Under the pieces are notes generated by a model. It was given only the letters and a program-made list of their open reading frames with translations. It did not search any database and was not told the DNA's origin. Source: Oasisia sp. SBJ-2009 (Eukaryota > Annelida > Polychaeta > Sabellida > Siboglinidae). From it: a DNA stretch of 64,000 nt. The translations under genes and the position numbers were made by a program. The stretch covers positions 30,211,777 through 30,275,776 of the forward strand of contig OZ024861.1 in NCBI GenBank assembly GCA_964017155.1. The letters are read 5' to 3'. Below are positions 1-10,360 of the stretch, piece after piece; the first letter of the stretch is position 1; every line of letters begins with the position of its first letter.

Positions 1-205
1 CTGGAGGCTGCACTGACTTTAAACTAAGCAGTTATAATCCATCGTTTCCGTTTTAATTTAACTTCCTTAAACTTCCTACGAATGTTTCTCAGCATGAAAC
101 CCAATCGTCCAATCGCCATGTGCGCACTATTTACACATGTTAGAGCATCTCCAGTCCAAGCTGAACAACAAAGCATACCATTTTTAACACGTCATAAGAT
201 TTATG
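1..205. repeat. Dispersed repeat, direct copy of 23,436-23,640
   Basis: The first about 200 bases match 23,436-23,640 in the same orientation with scattered mismatches (both carry gcactgactttaaacta and cagcatgaaacccaatcg). In the second location this sequence directly follows the upstream region of the glycosyltransferase gene at 20,601-21,839, so position 1 is probably the edge of another piece of that duplicated block. No coding potential is visible. Confidence 0.7.
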
Positions 206-540
206 TAGAAATGGCCCGCGTTTTCTTGCCGATTACATGAAAACATACTCATTTTTTATTTGTTTTGGCCCGCGTTTTCTTGCCGCGAACCGATCACATG
301 ATCTTACAAAACATACTCATTTTTTCTTTGTTTTTGACCTAATAGGGTCCGTATGTGGGTCACGATACATGGCGAGACTCCGCGCGACTGGAGCTGGTTG
401 GGGACTGGACATTAAGAATAATATTCGATGAATGACAGTTGTAACTTCCGAATGATGAACACTAGGAAAATGAAGTGATACATATCTTGTGTTATACCTT
501 TCTTATCTTAAAGGCCCGATTTAATATTGAGTGTACCCCA
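205..540. other. No gene seen; short repeat shared with 12,302-12,350
   Basis: The stretch holds two near copies of a short segment around ggcccgcgttttcttgccg (about 212 and 268). A piece around 350-400 (cacgatacatggcgagactc) recurs inverted at about 12,302-12,350. The open frame here is short and has no recognisable domain. Confidence 0.4.
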
Positions 541-1445
541 CTGTCATAGACATATAGCGATTTGCGTAGTGCAGATAATAGACACTCCCCACAATTTTAG
601 GACGTGTGTGTCTTTTGCCTGATTTGCATTTTATACTGTTGTACGTTGTAGTTTCGATAAGCATTTATATCTGACAAGTTGTCTAAATGCACATAATCAT
701 AACACATGTATACGTTTGCCCCAAACAGGTTGTACTGCGCGAAAAATGGCAGTTTTCATCATTATTGAAGATCGCCAAACAGAAGTACTAGCCGCCGAAG
801 CCGCCGAAGCCGGCGATGCCGCCCATGGCAACCACCATAATAATCGATTAAAATTCATGATTTCCGTGATCATTGTCACCGGCAAAGTGTTTCGGTACTT
901 TTGCAGTTTAGGCCCGCACCTCGAAAAAACCATCAAAATGTTCACCTATGATGACCAAACTTCGCATGGTGTATCTACTACACCTGTACTACGCGTATGC
1001 ACTTGTCATGTGATCAAAAAATAATTAATTACCTGAAATCGATCAAAATGTGTACGTAAATAATGCGCTTTCCTCGTCGAGTCACTACTGCCACAGTGAA
1101 CTCCGTCAGGTGGCGCCGAGGAAAGCGCGTTATTTACGTACACATTTTGATCGATTTCAGGCATTAATAATTATTTGTGGATCATGTAACAAGTGCGTAC
1201 GCATAGTTGAACTTTAGGTGTAGTAGATACACCATGCGAAGTTTGGTCATCGTAGCCGTAGGTGAACATTTTGATGTTTTTTTTCGAGGTGCTAAACTGC
1301 AAAAGTACCAGTGTTTCACTGCTTCTACTTGTAATAATCCTTCAGACAGTAGTTAGACGTTAGACTGGAACAGTTCGATTATTACAACCAAAAACAAAAC
1401 GAAGTCCTATACGTTAACATGGAGAATGTTGACTTTCTGCCCCCA
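540..1445. repeat. Dispersed repeat interrupted by a foldback insertion
   Basis: Bases about 555-700 and 1,316-1,445 together match 41,010-41,305 in the same order (gtagtgcagataatagacac, then gttaacatggagaat). At 41,150 the two parts are contiguous. Here about 610 bases lie between them, including the inverted repeat at 885-1,315. The 41 kb copy therefore acts as the empty site. Confidence 0.65.
885..1315. repeat. Long inverted repeat (foldback), arms about 190-200 bp
   Basis: The left arm (about 889-1,077) is the reverse complement of the right arm (about 1,113-1,315) with few mismatches and small indels. Landmarks on both arms are cgatcaaaatgtgtacgta and cttcgcatggtgtatctact. The loop is only about 35 bases. 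No transposase is visible. Confidence 0.8.
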
Positions 1446-1454
1446 ACTGCTCCC

Positions 1455-2915
1455 AGCCAGCAACGCCTATCGAGTCGATTGGAACCCTCTTCTCATGTAT
1501 TCCGGTTAGCTGTAAAACGTGGTGTCGGCTCTGGTTACGTGTTTTATTCCAAACAGTTTACATTAAATATTTGTATTTTGACCATCACATTTTCAACCAA
1601 TATACCGATGATGAATGTACGTTCAATATATAATTCGACCGGTTATGTTTCTGTAATTAAAAGATGGTTATTTCTTTGAAAAATAGCCGATTATTAAAAG
1701 ATAAGAAAGCACACTTCCAAACTTCTTGAACACATACTTCAAAGTTCATACTCATAGCCGCATCACGAAACACCTTAAAAAACATAACATTGTAAATGCC
1801 CAGGTCCACTTCCGTCTTCTGACTTGTCTAATAATGTCTTTGCCTTTTCTCTCACCCAGATGTTTGTTTTTCTATCCGTCTATGTGATGCTTATATATAC
1901 TTCTTTCAATGTTTGTGCGGTTGCTAGCTTTTTCTTTGCCTGACTGGAGAGGGCCCACGTTTCCGCGGCGTATGTCATTGTTGGTAGTATGCATGAGTTA
2001 TAGATACAACATTCCAAAATTATCTTTGAAGATCTCGTGGTGCATGCATGCTACCCAGCCTTGTTTTGTTTAAGTACTGGCTAACACACCTGGTGGGGTC
2101 AAACGGTCATATGTATGAGACATCTGCAAATAGGTAGACTGTGCCTGTGGTCGAGTTGATATTGTTAGAACTTAGGTAAGTCACTGCGACACTGGTGTAA
2201 AAAGGAAGAGAGCCGGCTGTTATTCTTTCTTGAATTTTATCTGTGGAGTAATTGTTACTGAAACACAATGCCATACTGTGAGTGATTGAATTTATTGAAA
2301 GTAATCTTCTCTTAAATAATGTCCTGAAACAATCCCTCCATTAAAATTATACACCGCGCCACTACACCACTAGCAGTACTATACAACTGTTACCAATTAC
2401 TTAAAAACAACAGTAAAACTGTAACAATTCGCGTACCAACTGAGGACTCTCTTCAATTATTGGAACTCGGCATCCCAGACAAAATCTCAAGATTGTAGGT
2501 ATATGCAGTTGGAAGTTTCTGGTGAAGCTTTAATGGATGGATCCAGTTGGTTTCCAGGTACGTGTATGTGAAGGTTAGTTGTTGGATACTGAGGGTTGTA
2601 GGTGGATGTCCAAATGGAATAGGCATATAGCTATGCATCTGGTGAGCCTGGAATATCTTGAATTTCGAAACTTAAACGTTAATACTACGGATTATTGCTG
2701 TAGGCAATATTATAACGTTATACCCAATCGTTGACATCCACACGCATCTATTAATTTCAGAAATATAACATATCGATTTATATATAACGTACATTCATCA
2801 TTGGTATATTGGTTGAAATTTTGATGGACAAAACACAAATATTACGTGTAAAATGTTTGGAATCAAAAACGTAACCATGCAGTTCCAATCGATTCGATAG
2901 ACGTCGCTGCGGACT
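1455..2915. repeat. Inverted repeat, arms about 1,460-1,660 and 2,745-2,910
   Basis: The arms share a reverse-complement stretch around accaatataccgatgatgaa and cgattggaaccc. The spacer of about 1.1 kb contains a LINE relic at 1,770-2,090. The rest of the spacer (2,090-2,740) has no recognisable coding sequence. This could be a non-autonomous terminal-inverted-repeat element or two inverted copies of one repeat. Confidence 0.55.
1770..2090 (-). pseudogene. LINE reverse transcriptase C-terminal relic
   Basis: Reading the minus strand down from about 2,090 gives pieces typical of the C-terminal end of non-LTR retrotransposon polyproteins: YNSCILPTMTYAAETW, a lysine-rich KKKLATAQ segment, then TDRKTNIWVREK and RRRKWTWAG. 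The last piece is in another frame, and a TAG stop interrupts the middle. This is a decayed LINE fragment. The clade cannot be fixed, and the catalytic part of the reverse transcriptase is absent. Confidence 0.65.
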
Positions 2916-4190
2916 ATCAGAATTCCCGAATATTAATTAATGCCAGTCCTCGATAAGTTAGGCGGGTAAAATATGTTACACTGTATCGTATTCGGCCGTG
3001 CAGTTAAGGTTGGTGTCATTTGGTGAATGTTGCTGTGTTTATTTATCAAAATAATGTATTGTATTGAATTGTATTTTATTTTGATTACATACACATTTGA
3101 TAGTTTCAATGAAACCATCATTGGGTCATTGTAAATAAATTATGATAGTCTGCATTAGGCTGCATGTAATTATTGTTAAAAGAAACTGCACCAGCCTAGC
3201 CTAGGCCCTAGCCCTAGCCTAGCCCTAGGCTAGGGCTAGGTTTCCATGTAGTTGATGTCGTTGTACAGCTTTCAGGCTTGCCACATGATACGGATTACCC
3301 GTATCCGATACGGATTTTTGCGGTTTTTTTAAGTGATACGGCTGTACTCCATTTTGATACGGATTTTAACAAAATTCATTGAAAAATTATTTTTAACCAC
3401 ATTATGTCATTGACCCTGTATACGTCAAAAAACTACAGCACAATATAATAATCGTTTACTGTTAGTGACTAAGACTAAGTAAATCGATTTGAAACGAACG
3501 AACTAAACCACCGATTAGTTTATTGTAGCCCGTAATAGATGGCGCGCTGGTAAATGTGTTGTTCTGAAAACGGGTGTGAACAGGGCGCGTGGCAGACGCG
3601 TGACGACTGCCGATTATGAAAAGCCAACCAAAGTCATAGTGATAGTCAGACATAGAATCACTCAATCACAAATGACACAATGACATGTCTATGGCCATGC
3701 CATGCCCGGCCATGCCCATGGTCTCGATCATTCATGGAGCCATGGCAAGACGAGAAATTCAGAGAATAAACAATTGGTTTGGCACTGTACCAAAGTACTG
3801 TACTATGGCAACACTACATATGTTATATATGCTTGCTTAATTGACTAAACTTTGGATATACAAGTACTGTAGTGCCCAGTATTTCTGATCCAGACCGAGT
3901 GATACTAGACAGTGAATGATACCTGTAATATCGCTCGTATTGTTTTCGTCTTTTGCATGACTTAATGTATGTCTCCGTTTTAAAACAAAAACTGACAATA
4001 AACTATCCATATTATATGATGATTTTCCGATTTAATCTTACCTCAAGTACATCCTGAAGTTCTTAAATTGGTACAGAATCCACTGCCGTGTTGCCACCGT
4101 AAGAACAGTGAGCGTCCATGGTTTCCACTTTCTATGACTCCCGGTGAGGGCGCTGCGAAATTTGAACATATTTTCCCGCCATTCGGAGTC
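2915..4190. other. No gene seen
   Basis: AT-rich unique-looking DNA. The one notable structure is the CTAG-rich hairpin at 3,190-3,242. A few gatacggatt motifs cluster at 3,285-3,370, and gccatgcc motifs at 3,692-3,720. Open frames are short and carry no recognisable domain. Confidence 0.4.
3190..3242. repeat. CTAG-rich near-palindrome
   Basis: Tandem cctagccctagcctagccct is followed at once by its complement (aggctagggctagg), giving a GC-rich hairpin in AT-rich DNA. It resembles, but is not, telomere repeat TTAGGG. Confidence 0.6.
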
Positions 4191-5483
4191 GGCGATCCCT
4201 CTATTTATATCTATGTTTAAAGTCAGTGCAACCTCCAGGCTAGGACGGTGGTACGTTCGTTCTCCGACCATGAACGTGATATAAATCTACAATGATATGA
4301 CTAAAGCTGTCTGTGATCTTTTGTTTTATAATAATAAGGTTTATTTCAGACAAGACGTCCATATATGTATACATAAAATAAATGTTGTTTTTGCACTTTA
4401 CCTTTCCAACCATGACGCAATGTAAGTAGATGTGGCAGCTCTTTGTCTTTGATATGAAGCCGTCAAATTGCCGATTATTGTACGTACTGTCAATGTCATG
4501 ATCATGGAGTGAGGAGGCTGTGTTTTACTGGATGCTGCCATATGCATTTTCGTGCCTCATATTTTCAGCATCATTATGATTAAATACATCTCTTAGTACA
4601 TATCGGACACCATTTGGGAAAGGACGTCTACAAATTCGCATAAAAATAATTTGTAACAAACAAAGCAACCAGATATTTGAAACAAGCAAACGCAGTGTAC
4701 ATAATTTCAGTGCGCCATAAATCGTGATGGTGTTGTAAACAACCTTGAAATTTCCATTCGTTGAACGAAATTGCAGGCAGCTTTTCACACCACTTACCAC
4801 AGAAATATCATCGAATATTTTACACATAATTATGTATTCCAATAATTTATGCGGATGACTGGAAGTTTAGCCAAATGTAATTTTTGCAATGGGGATGGTA
4901 GATGGAAGTCTAAATCTAAGAAGAACCTCAACGCATCAAGTCTTGTGAAGTTGGAGTTTCGGTTGAATCAAATCTCCCCCTGCAACCGATATCTATTTCG
5001 ATGATATTTCGTGTGTAGCTTTAAAATGGTGGAGAGTCAGCATATCATTATAAGGTTTACACTAACAGTTTGTTAATGGCTTGTTGTCTTTGTGCTCTAG
5101 TCAGCAGCTACCTCAGGAACAGTAGCAAAGCCATTGTACAGAGACTTGTCCTTCTCAGCTTTGATACAAACCATTAACTGACATTAATTTAAACATATCA
5201 GACATCTGTAAAGCGTCTGCTTGACAGGGAAAACTTGTAATGTTCACATCGTTTCTAGCATCAAATTTCAAGTATTTCACATTAATATGGTATTTTATAG
5301 GTAAACCTGAATACAAAATGAAAATAAAAGAGAAATAACTTCGCGTGTTATCTCCAAGGATTGTTTATTTACGTATTTTGAGAACCATTAACATAATAAT
5401 CTTCATGAGAAAATAATAATATTCAGTTCACTTCAAATAAATAAATACATTTATTATAGACTCAACAGCACTTGCAAATATAG

Positions 5484-5487
<4 letters not shown>

Positions 5488-5560
<73 letters not shown>
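5488..5560. repeat. (TA)n microsatellite
   Basis: About 70 bases of alternating TA upstream of the glycosyltransferase copy. The matching place in copy 2 (about 22,160) has only a short gtgtgtatgtatatat tract, so the array expanded or contracted after the duplication. Confidence 0.9.
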
Positions 5561-5563
<3 letters not shown>

Positions 5564-5872
5564 ATGGGGTCTATATATTATTATTAAACAGCATTTTTTA
5601 ATAAAGAACATACATAATTATCATCATGTACATTTGCATACGTTATGTAGCTACATGTTATATACACTAAATATGCCCGTTAGACAGTTATATTTGAATA
5701 CTATATCACGACGTTAATTTCTTTTGGAAATTTATTGACTGGTTGATTTGCAGGTTGTCTGTGAGACGTCCTCTGTGACGTATGCACCTCAACAATACAC
5801 TTATGCAGACTGGATCGGCGTGTCGCTTCTGGTTTCGTAAATGTTGCTTGGGTTTATGACATTGTCGTCGAC

Positions 5873-6979
5873 ATGGTTGCTTTTTGCCTTAGAACGAAAA
5901 GAAACTTACTCGCAACACTACTATTTGTACTTGGGACGTTGCTGGTGTTTGTCGCAAAACAGAGAAGATACTTTTATTGGAAAACCGAATTGATAGGCGT
6001 GAACAAATCTTATCAGAAACAGCAACCGCCAAGCTTGATACCGCGTATCATCCACCACACATGGGATTCGACTGCGGTTCCGCGGACGTTCCTTCCTTGG
6101 ATGAGCTCGTGGACTCGACACCATCCGCACTGGCAGCATTGGTTCTGGACCCCGGAAGACATCCGTTGTCTATTTCGGCGCCGCTATACCCGGTTAGCCT
6201 ATCTATACGAGAGTTATGCGACACAGTTGCAAAGGGCGGATGTGATGCGGTACTTCATCCTGCACGCGTTCGGTGGCGTCTACGTGGATCTAGATGTCGA
6301 GAGTCTACGGCCGCTTGGCCTACTGCTCGCCAACCGCAGCTGCGTGCTAAGTGAGGAGCCTGACGAACACGTATATCTTCTCCATAAACTAGAAAAACCG
6401 AACGTTATGAACACCATCATGGCTTGTCGTCCGGGACATCTGCTGTTCAAACAACTCTTGAGCAAACTGTCATCTTACACGGGTAATAGTGACCCCATCG
6501 TGACGACAGGTCCTTTCTACATGAATTCCGTCGTCACGGCCTACATCCGGTCCCGCGCCGTCCCTCGAGATCGCTCTCCAATAGACGACGTTACTGTTCT
6601 ACCGCCAAAATATCTTCTCCCAACATTCGATAATGACAAGCTGGGTTACTTGAAACATAAGTGTAGTGACACAAGAGACATGTATCCAACATGTGCGGCA
6701 GTCTGTGATAACCTAATACGAAGGCACTACGAAAACAAACCATTCAAGCAAGCGTACACCAACCACCACTGGTTTCACGTCTCCGAGAGACTTCCGTCAT
6801 TTAAACGCAAAGACACGGTCGAGATTCTTGATGTACCGTTTGAGAAAAGACAAGGCGCAAGTCACAGGGTCCGAGGTTGCGTGACGAGAGTCCAGGTTCG
6901 TATAGCCATTTCAAACACCTTTCTAAAACCTGCACAAGTAATGCTCTCTCAAGGCACTGTTTTAAATATAAAATACTGA
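5873..6979 (+). CDS. GT32-type glycosyltransferase, copy A
   Basis: A 368-residue open frame predicts a type II membrane enzyme. A short basic N-terminus is followed by a hydrophobic segment at about residues 11-28, which is the likely Golgi signal anchor. Next come IPRIIHHTW (56-64), a Trp/His-rich stretch (about 75-92), RADVMRYFILHAFGGVY and the DXD motif in YVDLDVESLRPL (D139, D141). This is the layout of GT32 (Gly_transf_sug) enzymes, which use a nucleotide sugar and a metal held by DXD; the acceptor cannot be told. A TGP motif lies at 212-214 and one N-glycosylation sequon at 154. The start is the ATG with the hydrophobic anchor just behind it, shared with copy B. A CAG/GT at 6,895 is kept in all three copies and may be a splice donor, so residues after about 341 may be intron read-through. 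The last about 12 residues lie past a duplication breakpoint. Confidence 0.8.
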   Translation: MVAFCLRTKRNLLATLLFVLGTLLVFVAKQRRYFYWKTELIGVNKSYQKQQPPSLIPRIIHHTWDSTAVPRTFLPWMSSWTRHHPHWQHWFWTPEDIRCLFRRRYTRLAYLYESYATQLQRADVMRYFILHAFGGVYVDLDVESLRPLGLLLANRSCVLSEEPDEHVYLLHKLEKPNVMNTIMACRPGHLLFKQLLSKLSSYTGNSDPIVTTGPFYMNSVVTAYIRSRAVPRDRSPIDDVTVLPPKYLLPTFDNDKLGYLKHKCSDTRDMYPTCAAVCDNLIRRHYENKPFKQAYTNHHWFHVSERLPSFKRKDTVEILDVPFEKRQGASHRVRGCVTRVQVRIAISNTFLKPAQVMLSQGTVLNIKY

Positions 6980-7011
6980 ATGAAGATTTTAGGTGGTTTT
7001 AGATTCTTAAT

Positions 7012-7012
<1 letters not shown>

Positions 7013-7043
<31 letters not shown>

Positions 7044-7094
7044 CATACATACATACATACATACATACATACATACATACATACATACATACAT

Positions 7095-7129
<35 letters not shown>

Positions 7130-7222
7130 TACATACATACATACATACATACATACATACATACATACATACATACATACATACATACATACATACATAC
7201 ATACATACATACATACATACAA
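7013..7222. repeat. (CATA)n/(CAGA)n tetranucleotide array
   Basis: About 210 bases of acat repeats with a central block of acag repeats. The matching place in copy 2 (about 17,110) has only a short tatgtatgcatgc tract, so the array grew in copy 1. The Y/V/C/M-rich open frames on both strands are translations of the repeat. Confidence 0.95.
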
Positions 7223-7329
7223 ACATAGCAGTGTTGTCTAGTGCATGTTATTTCATAACTTTGTAAGAAATACAGTTTAACATACTCTACAAATCCCTGT
7301 GTACTATGGGACATAAGTTTTTTTTTCAC

Positions 7330-8650
7330 TATTGCAGGAAGGTTATTTAATAATAGTGGCTAATTATGTCTGAGACATTTCTTTGCAAAGTCATGTTTAA
7401 TTTGATAAGTGTATAGTTGACCTTTGTCTCTTGTGTTGTGACCATGTATTTAAACACAAACCTCCAAGTCCTTAAAATACTTAAAGGAATGATTCTCAAG
7501 TTTTGTGTTGTTGTAACTTTATTATTCTATTTGATTCAAAGCCCCATGCCGTGATGCAGTAATTAATGTGTCACAATATTAATGAATTAGATAATATTTT
7601 TTAATATCTAGATGTAAAATATGTGTCAATTTGTTTAAAATTCCAATTTTCTTAGAACACGCATTTGATATTTCTTAAGTGTGCTTTTTCCTGTTTAAAT
7701 TTGTTTTAATAATTAAACCCCAGAAATTAAATTCCTTAACTTGTTCAAAATATTGTCTATCTTCAGATTGAATACCTGTATATTTTCTTTTCAAATATCA
7801 TATATTTACATTTTACTACATTTAGTGAAAATTTCTAAATTTTGAGCCAATCATCTATCTTAACAAGTTCTTCATTTATTAAAATTTCTAAATTTCGGTC
7901 ATGTATGTTATCACTGAACACATTTAATGTACTTGACAAAGTTGTATCGTCGGCATAAATGAGAGAGTTAAACATTTTAGTTACTTGTGCAAAATCATTT
8001 ATGAATATGATGAATAGTAGTGGACCTAAGATTGAACCATGTGGTACACCTGTTGTTATTGATAACATGTTTGATTTGATAGGTTGCTACTGAATAAGTT
8101 GAGATTTGTTCCATGTACACCATAATCTTTCAATTTATCAATTTAAAATGTTATGATCAATGGTATCAAAAGCCTTGGAGAGATATAAATAAATATTAAT
8201 TGGTATTTCATCCTTATCCAGTTGTGTTGTTATTCTATCTATTAATTCTAATGCCTCATATTCTGTTGAATGTTTCGGTCGGAAACCATATTGATGATCG
8301 AACAAAAGCCTAGAGTCTTTTAAATAAGATGATAATTGTTCAAAAACATTTTTCCAAGTATTTTTGAAATAGCTGGTAGAAATGATATGGGCCTATAATT
8401 ACTGAAAACTGTTGTGTCACCTTTTATAGACAGGAATTACCTTTGCAATTATTAGTTTATCGGGGAATATTCCTGTTGTTAATACTTGATTTATTACTAA
8501 TGTTAAAGATTTGGTTAGTGCTGGTTCAAGAAGTTTTAGTAATTTTGTGGAGAGGCCGTCATATCCACAGCTACTTTTGTTAGGTAAATTGATTATTGTC
8601 CTCTTTATAATATCTTCTTCAACGTAGCTAAATGTTAAGTTTCTCTTTAC
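7330..8650 (-). pseudogene. LINE (Jockey/CR1/L2-like) reverse transcriptase fragment
   Basis: On the minus strand the frames give, in order, a thumb-proximal NLPNKSSCGYDGLSTKLLK, FPDKLIIAKVIPVYK, QYGFRPKHSTEYEALELID, a palm block [36 protein letters not shown] and the catalytic YADDTT. A decayed C-terminal region runs to about 7,330. Several frameshifts and stops break it. Order and motifs are those of the reverse transcriptase of a Jockey-superfamily non-LTR retrotransposon. The 5' part (endonuclease) is absent. The 5' end at about 8,650 abuts duplicated ABCB intron sequence exactly, and the 3' end lies near a T-run at 7,319-7,326, as expected for a 5'-truncated insertion on this strand. Confidence 0.85.
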
Positions 8651-10110
8651 TATGTTATCGTCGCTGTATAAGTGTGGTTATGTGTATAGGGCACGCAAGT
8701 GATTGTCGTTTCAGGTCCGTTTAAAGCGGTGCCTAATGATACCATATACAATTGATCCCCGTTGTCACACTGTTTGAAAATATTTACTTATCGGCGTAAT
8801 AGTACCCACCTACTAGATGAGTTTTTGCTGGGTGGAAACCTATAAATGTTACAATTAACGGAGGTTTCTGATGTGGCAATTATGCAAAGTCATTTGGTTC
8901 CGGATTATGATTGAAAATGGCAAAATAGCACAACAACAGTGTGGCGATAGACGAGACTTGCGTGCCCTGTTGCAGGTTAATGACAAACAGAGCATCTGCT
9001 GTTACATCAATCACCACAACAGCCATTCATGTCGCCCCTACGCCATGTGTTATGTGGAGAACTATGTTCACTTGTGTTTCAACAGTATTTTGCTCTCGGA
9101 ACACTAAGTTACACAGTTTTCATTAAAACGTCTGTTCCTTGTTGTTTAGTTATTGATGTTACGTTTGTATGGCTATAATACGAATGTTGAAGGTTTAGTG
9201 TCTGCCAAATTATATTTAGTTACTGCATTAAGCTCGAAACAGTGTTTTCAATTTGAACGTTTCCATTGTGCAACAAGTTTCAAAACAAGTTTCATTTGCA
9301 TCGATCTGAAGCGAGCAAAGTTAACCGCGGTTTCCTTTGATATTCAACGATCCTACCTTCTATATCGCAATCATCATGTTACAAAACGCTAAGCTGGCTA
9401 ATTACGAACAGAAGAACACACATAATCAATTACTTAGTGGTGACTTCGACCATTGTCATAATTTGAATTCGAGAAAACTGGAGACAGTTTATAAAAGAGT
9501 CGGTACAATGTGATGTGCAGATAGTGAAGTGGTTAACACATCCGCCTGGCACGTCGGCGGCCCGGGTTCAATATCAGGTGACGACAGGCATGGTATATTT
9601 GATGTCACAACCTAGCACTCAACATTGCGGACTGAGTATCCCATGAATCGGAGAATCGCGTTATTGTCGTTCCGCCTCAATTTGGGGGATAAATGAACCA
9701 CAGAGGACGACAATTACCCTGGCAGTATCCCCATTCTGTGCCAGCATAGAAACGTCGTCTTGGCGAAATGTTCTGAAAAATTCTGACTACTTCATTGAGA
9801 CCTCATACGATCTTATATCTGTAACCACAATACACACAGAACAGACAGTCAATAGAACCCTCCCGAGTGCTGGAAACAACTAGAACTATAAAAAGTAACT
9901 TACCCATTTTCAAGTGGTGACAGTTATACATACACCTTGCAAATCGACTTTTGCTACTTAATGCATGAGACGTGTACACATGTGATTATATTTATTGTTC
10001 AACACTTAGTTCACTTGTCTTTCTACTTCTTCCTTCTCGCCTCAGAATGCGACGACGGTTCTAAAGGAAGAGATGACCTCTTCGGCCACGGCGGATTATT
10101 AAGTCTAACC
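8651..10110 (-). pseudogene. ABCB exon 6 relic with flanking intron, copy 1
   Basis: The exon relic is at about 10,020-10,096 on the minus strand and reads [15 protein letters not shown], stop, GEKEEVER, homologous to ABCB exon 6 at 56,497-56,621. The stop (TGA, plus-strand 10,042-10,044) replaces the Gly codon GGA of copy 3 and is shared with copy 2. The 5' part of the exon is lost. The GC splice donor of copy 3 is changed to AC (AG/ACAAGT). The rest (8,651-10,020) is intron 6 sequence, including a SINE. The intron ends at the LINE at 8,650, so exon 7 is missing. The copy cannot make protein. Confidence 0.85.
9515..9605 (+). mobile_element. tRNA-derived SINE head (copy 1)
   Basis: The segment has a polymerase III A-box-like tagtgaagtgg and, about 35 bases later, a B-box-like gggttcaatatc, the layout of a tRNA-derived SINE promoter. 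It does not fold into a full tRNA. The same segment lies inverted at about 13,060-13,130 and 57,035-57,100, because the SINE was already in the ABCB intron before the block was duplicated. Confidence 0.6.
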
Positions 10111-10194
10111 CTAACCCTTTTCACACTTTATAATATCTATTGTCCTCAACCGCCTGTCTGAAATCATAAATAATATAACCAAAAGCTTTGCCAC

Positions 10195-10360
10195 TCAATT
10201 GTAAAACCCTTTACCGGTCATGTGGGCAGAATGGGAGAAGAAACACTGGAAATATAACAGATGCCCAGACAATGGAGGGGAAACGGACACGAGGGAGACC
10301 GAGAATGCGTTAAGAGAGACCTGAAAAGACTGAGAGAAGAATGGATAAGTCTACAGTAGA
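10195..10360 (+). pseudogene. LINE C-terminal relic (copy 1)
   Basis: Plus-strand pieces such as DNGGETDTRETENAL and LKRLREEWISLQ are homologous to the cleaner copy at 55,818-56,012 (minus). It is the end of a LINE open frame carried in the duplicated ABCB intron. Confidence 0.6.

Noticed and set aside
5977..6354. A 125-codon frame overlapping glycosyltransferase copy A in another frame (also seen in copies B and C)
   Set aside because: It is a GC-rich shadow frame of the real gene. It recurs in the other copies only because the DNA is duplicated.
9515..9605. A functional tRNA gene
   Set aside because: A- and B-box-like parts are present, but the arms do not pair into a cloverleaf and the copies sit in duplicated intron sequence. 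SINE is the better call.
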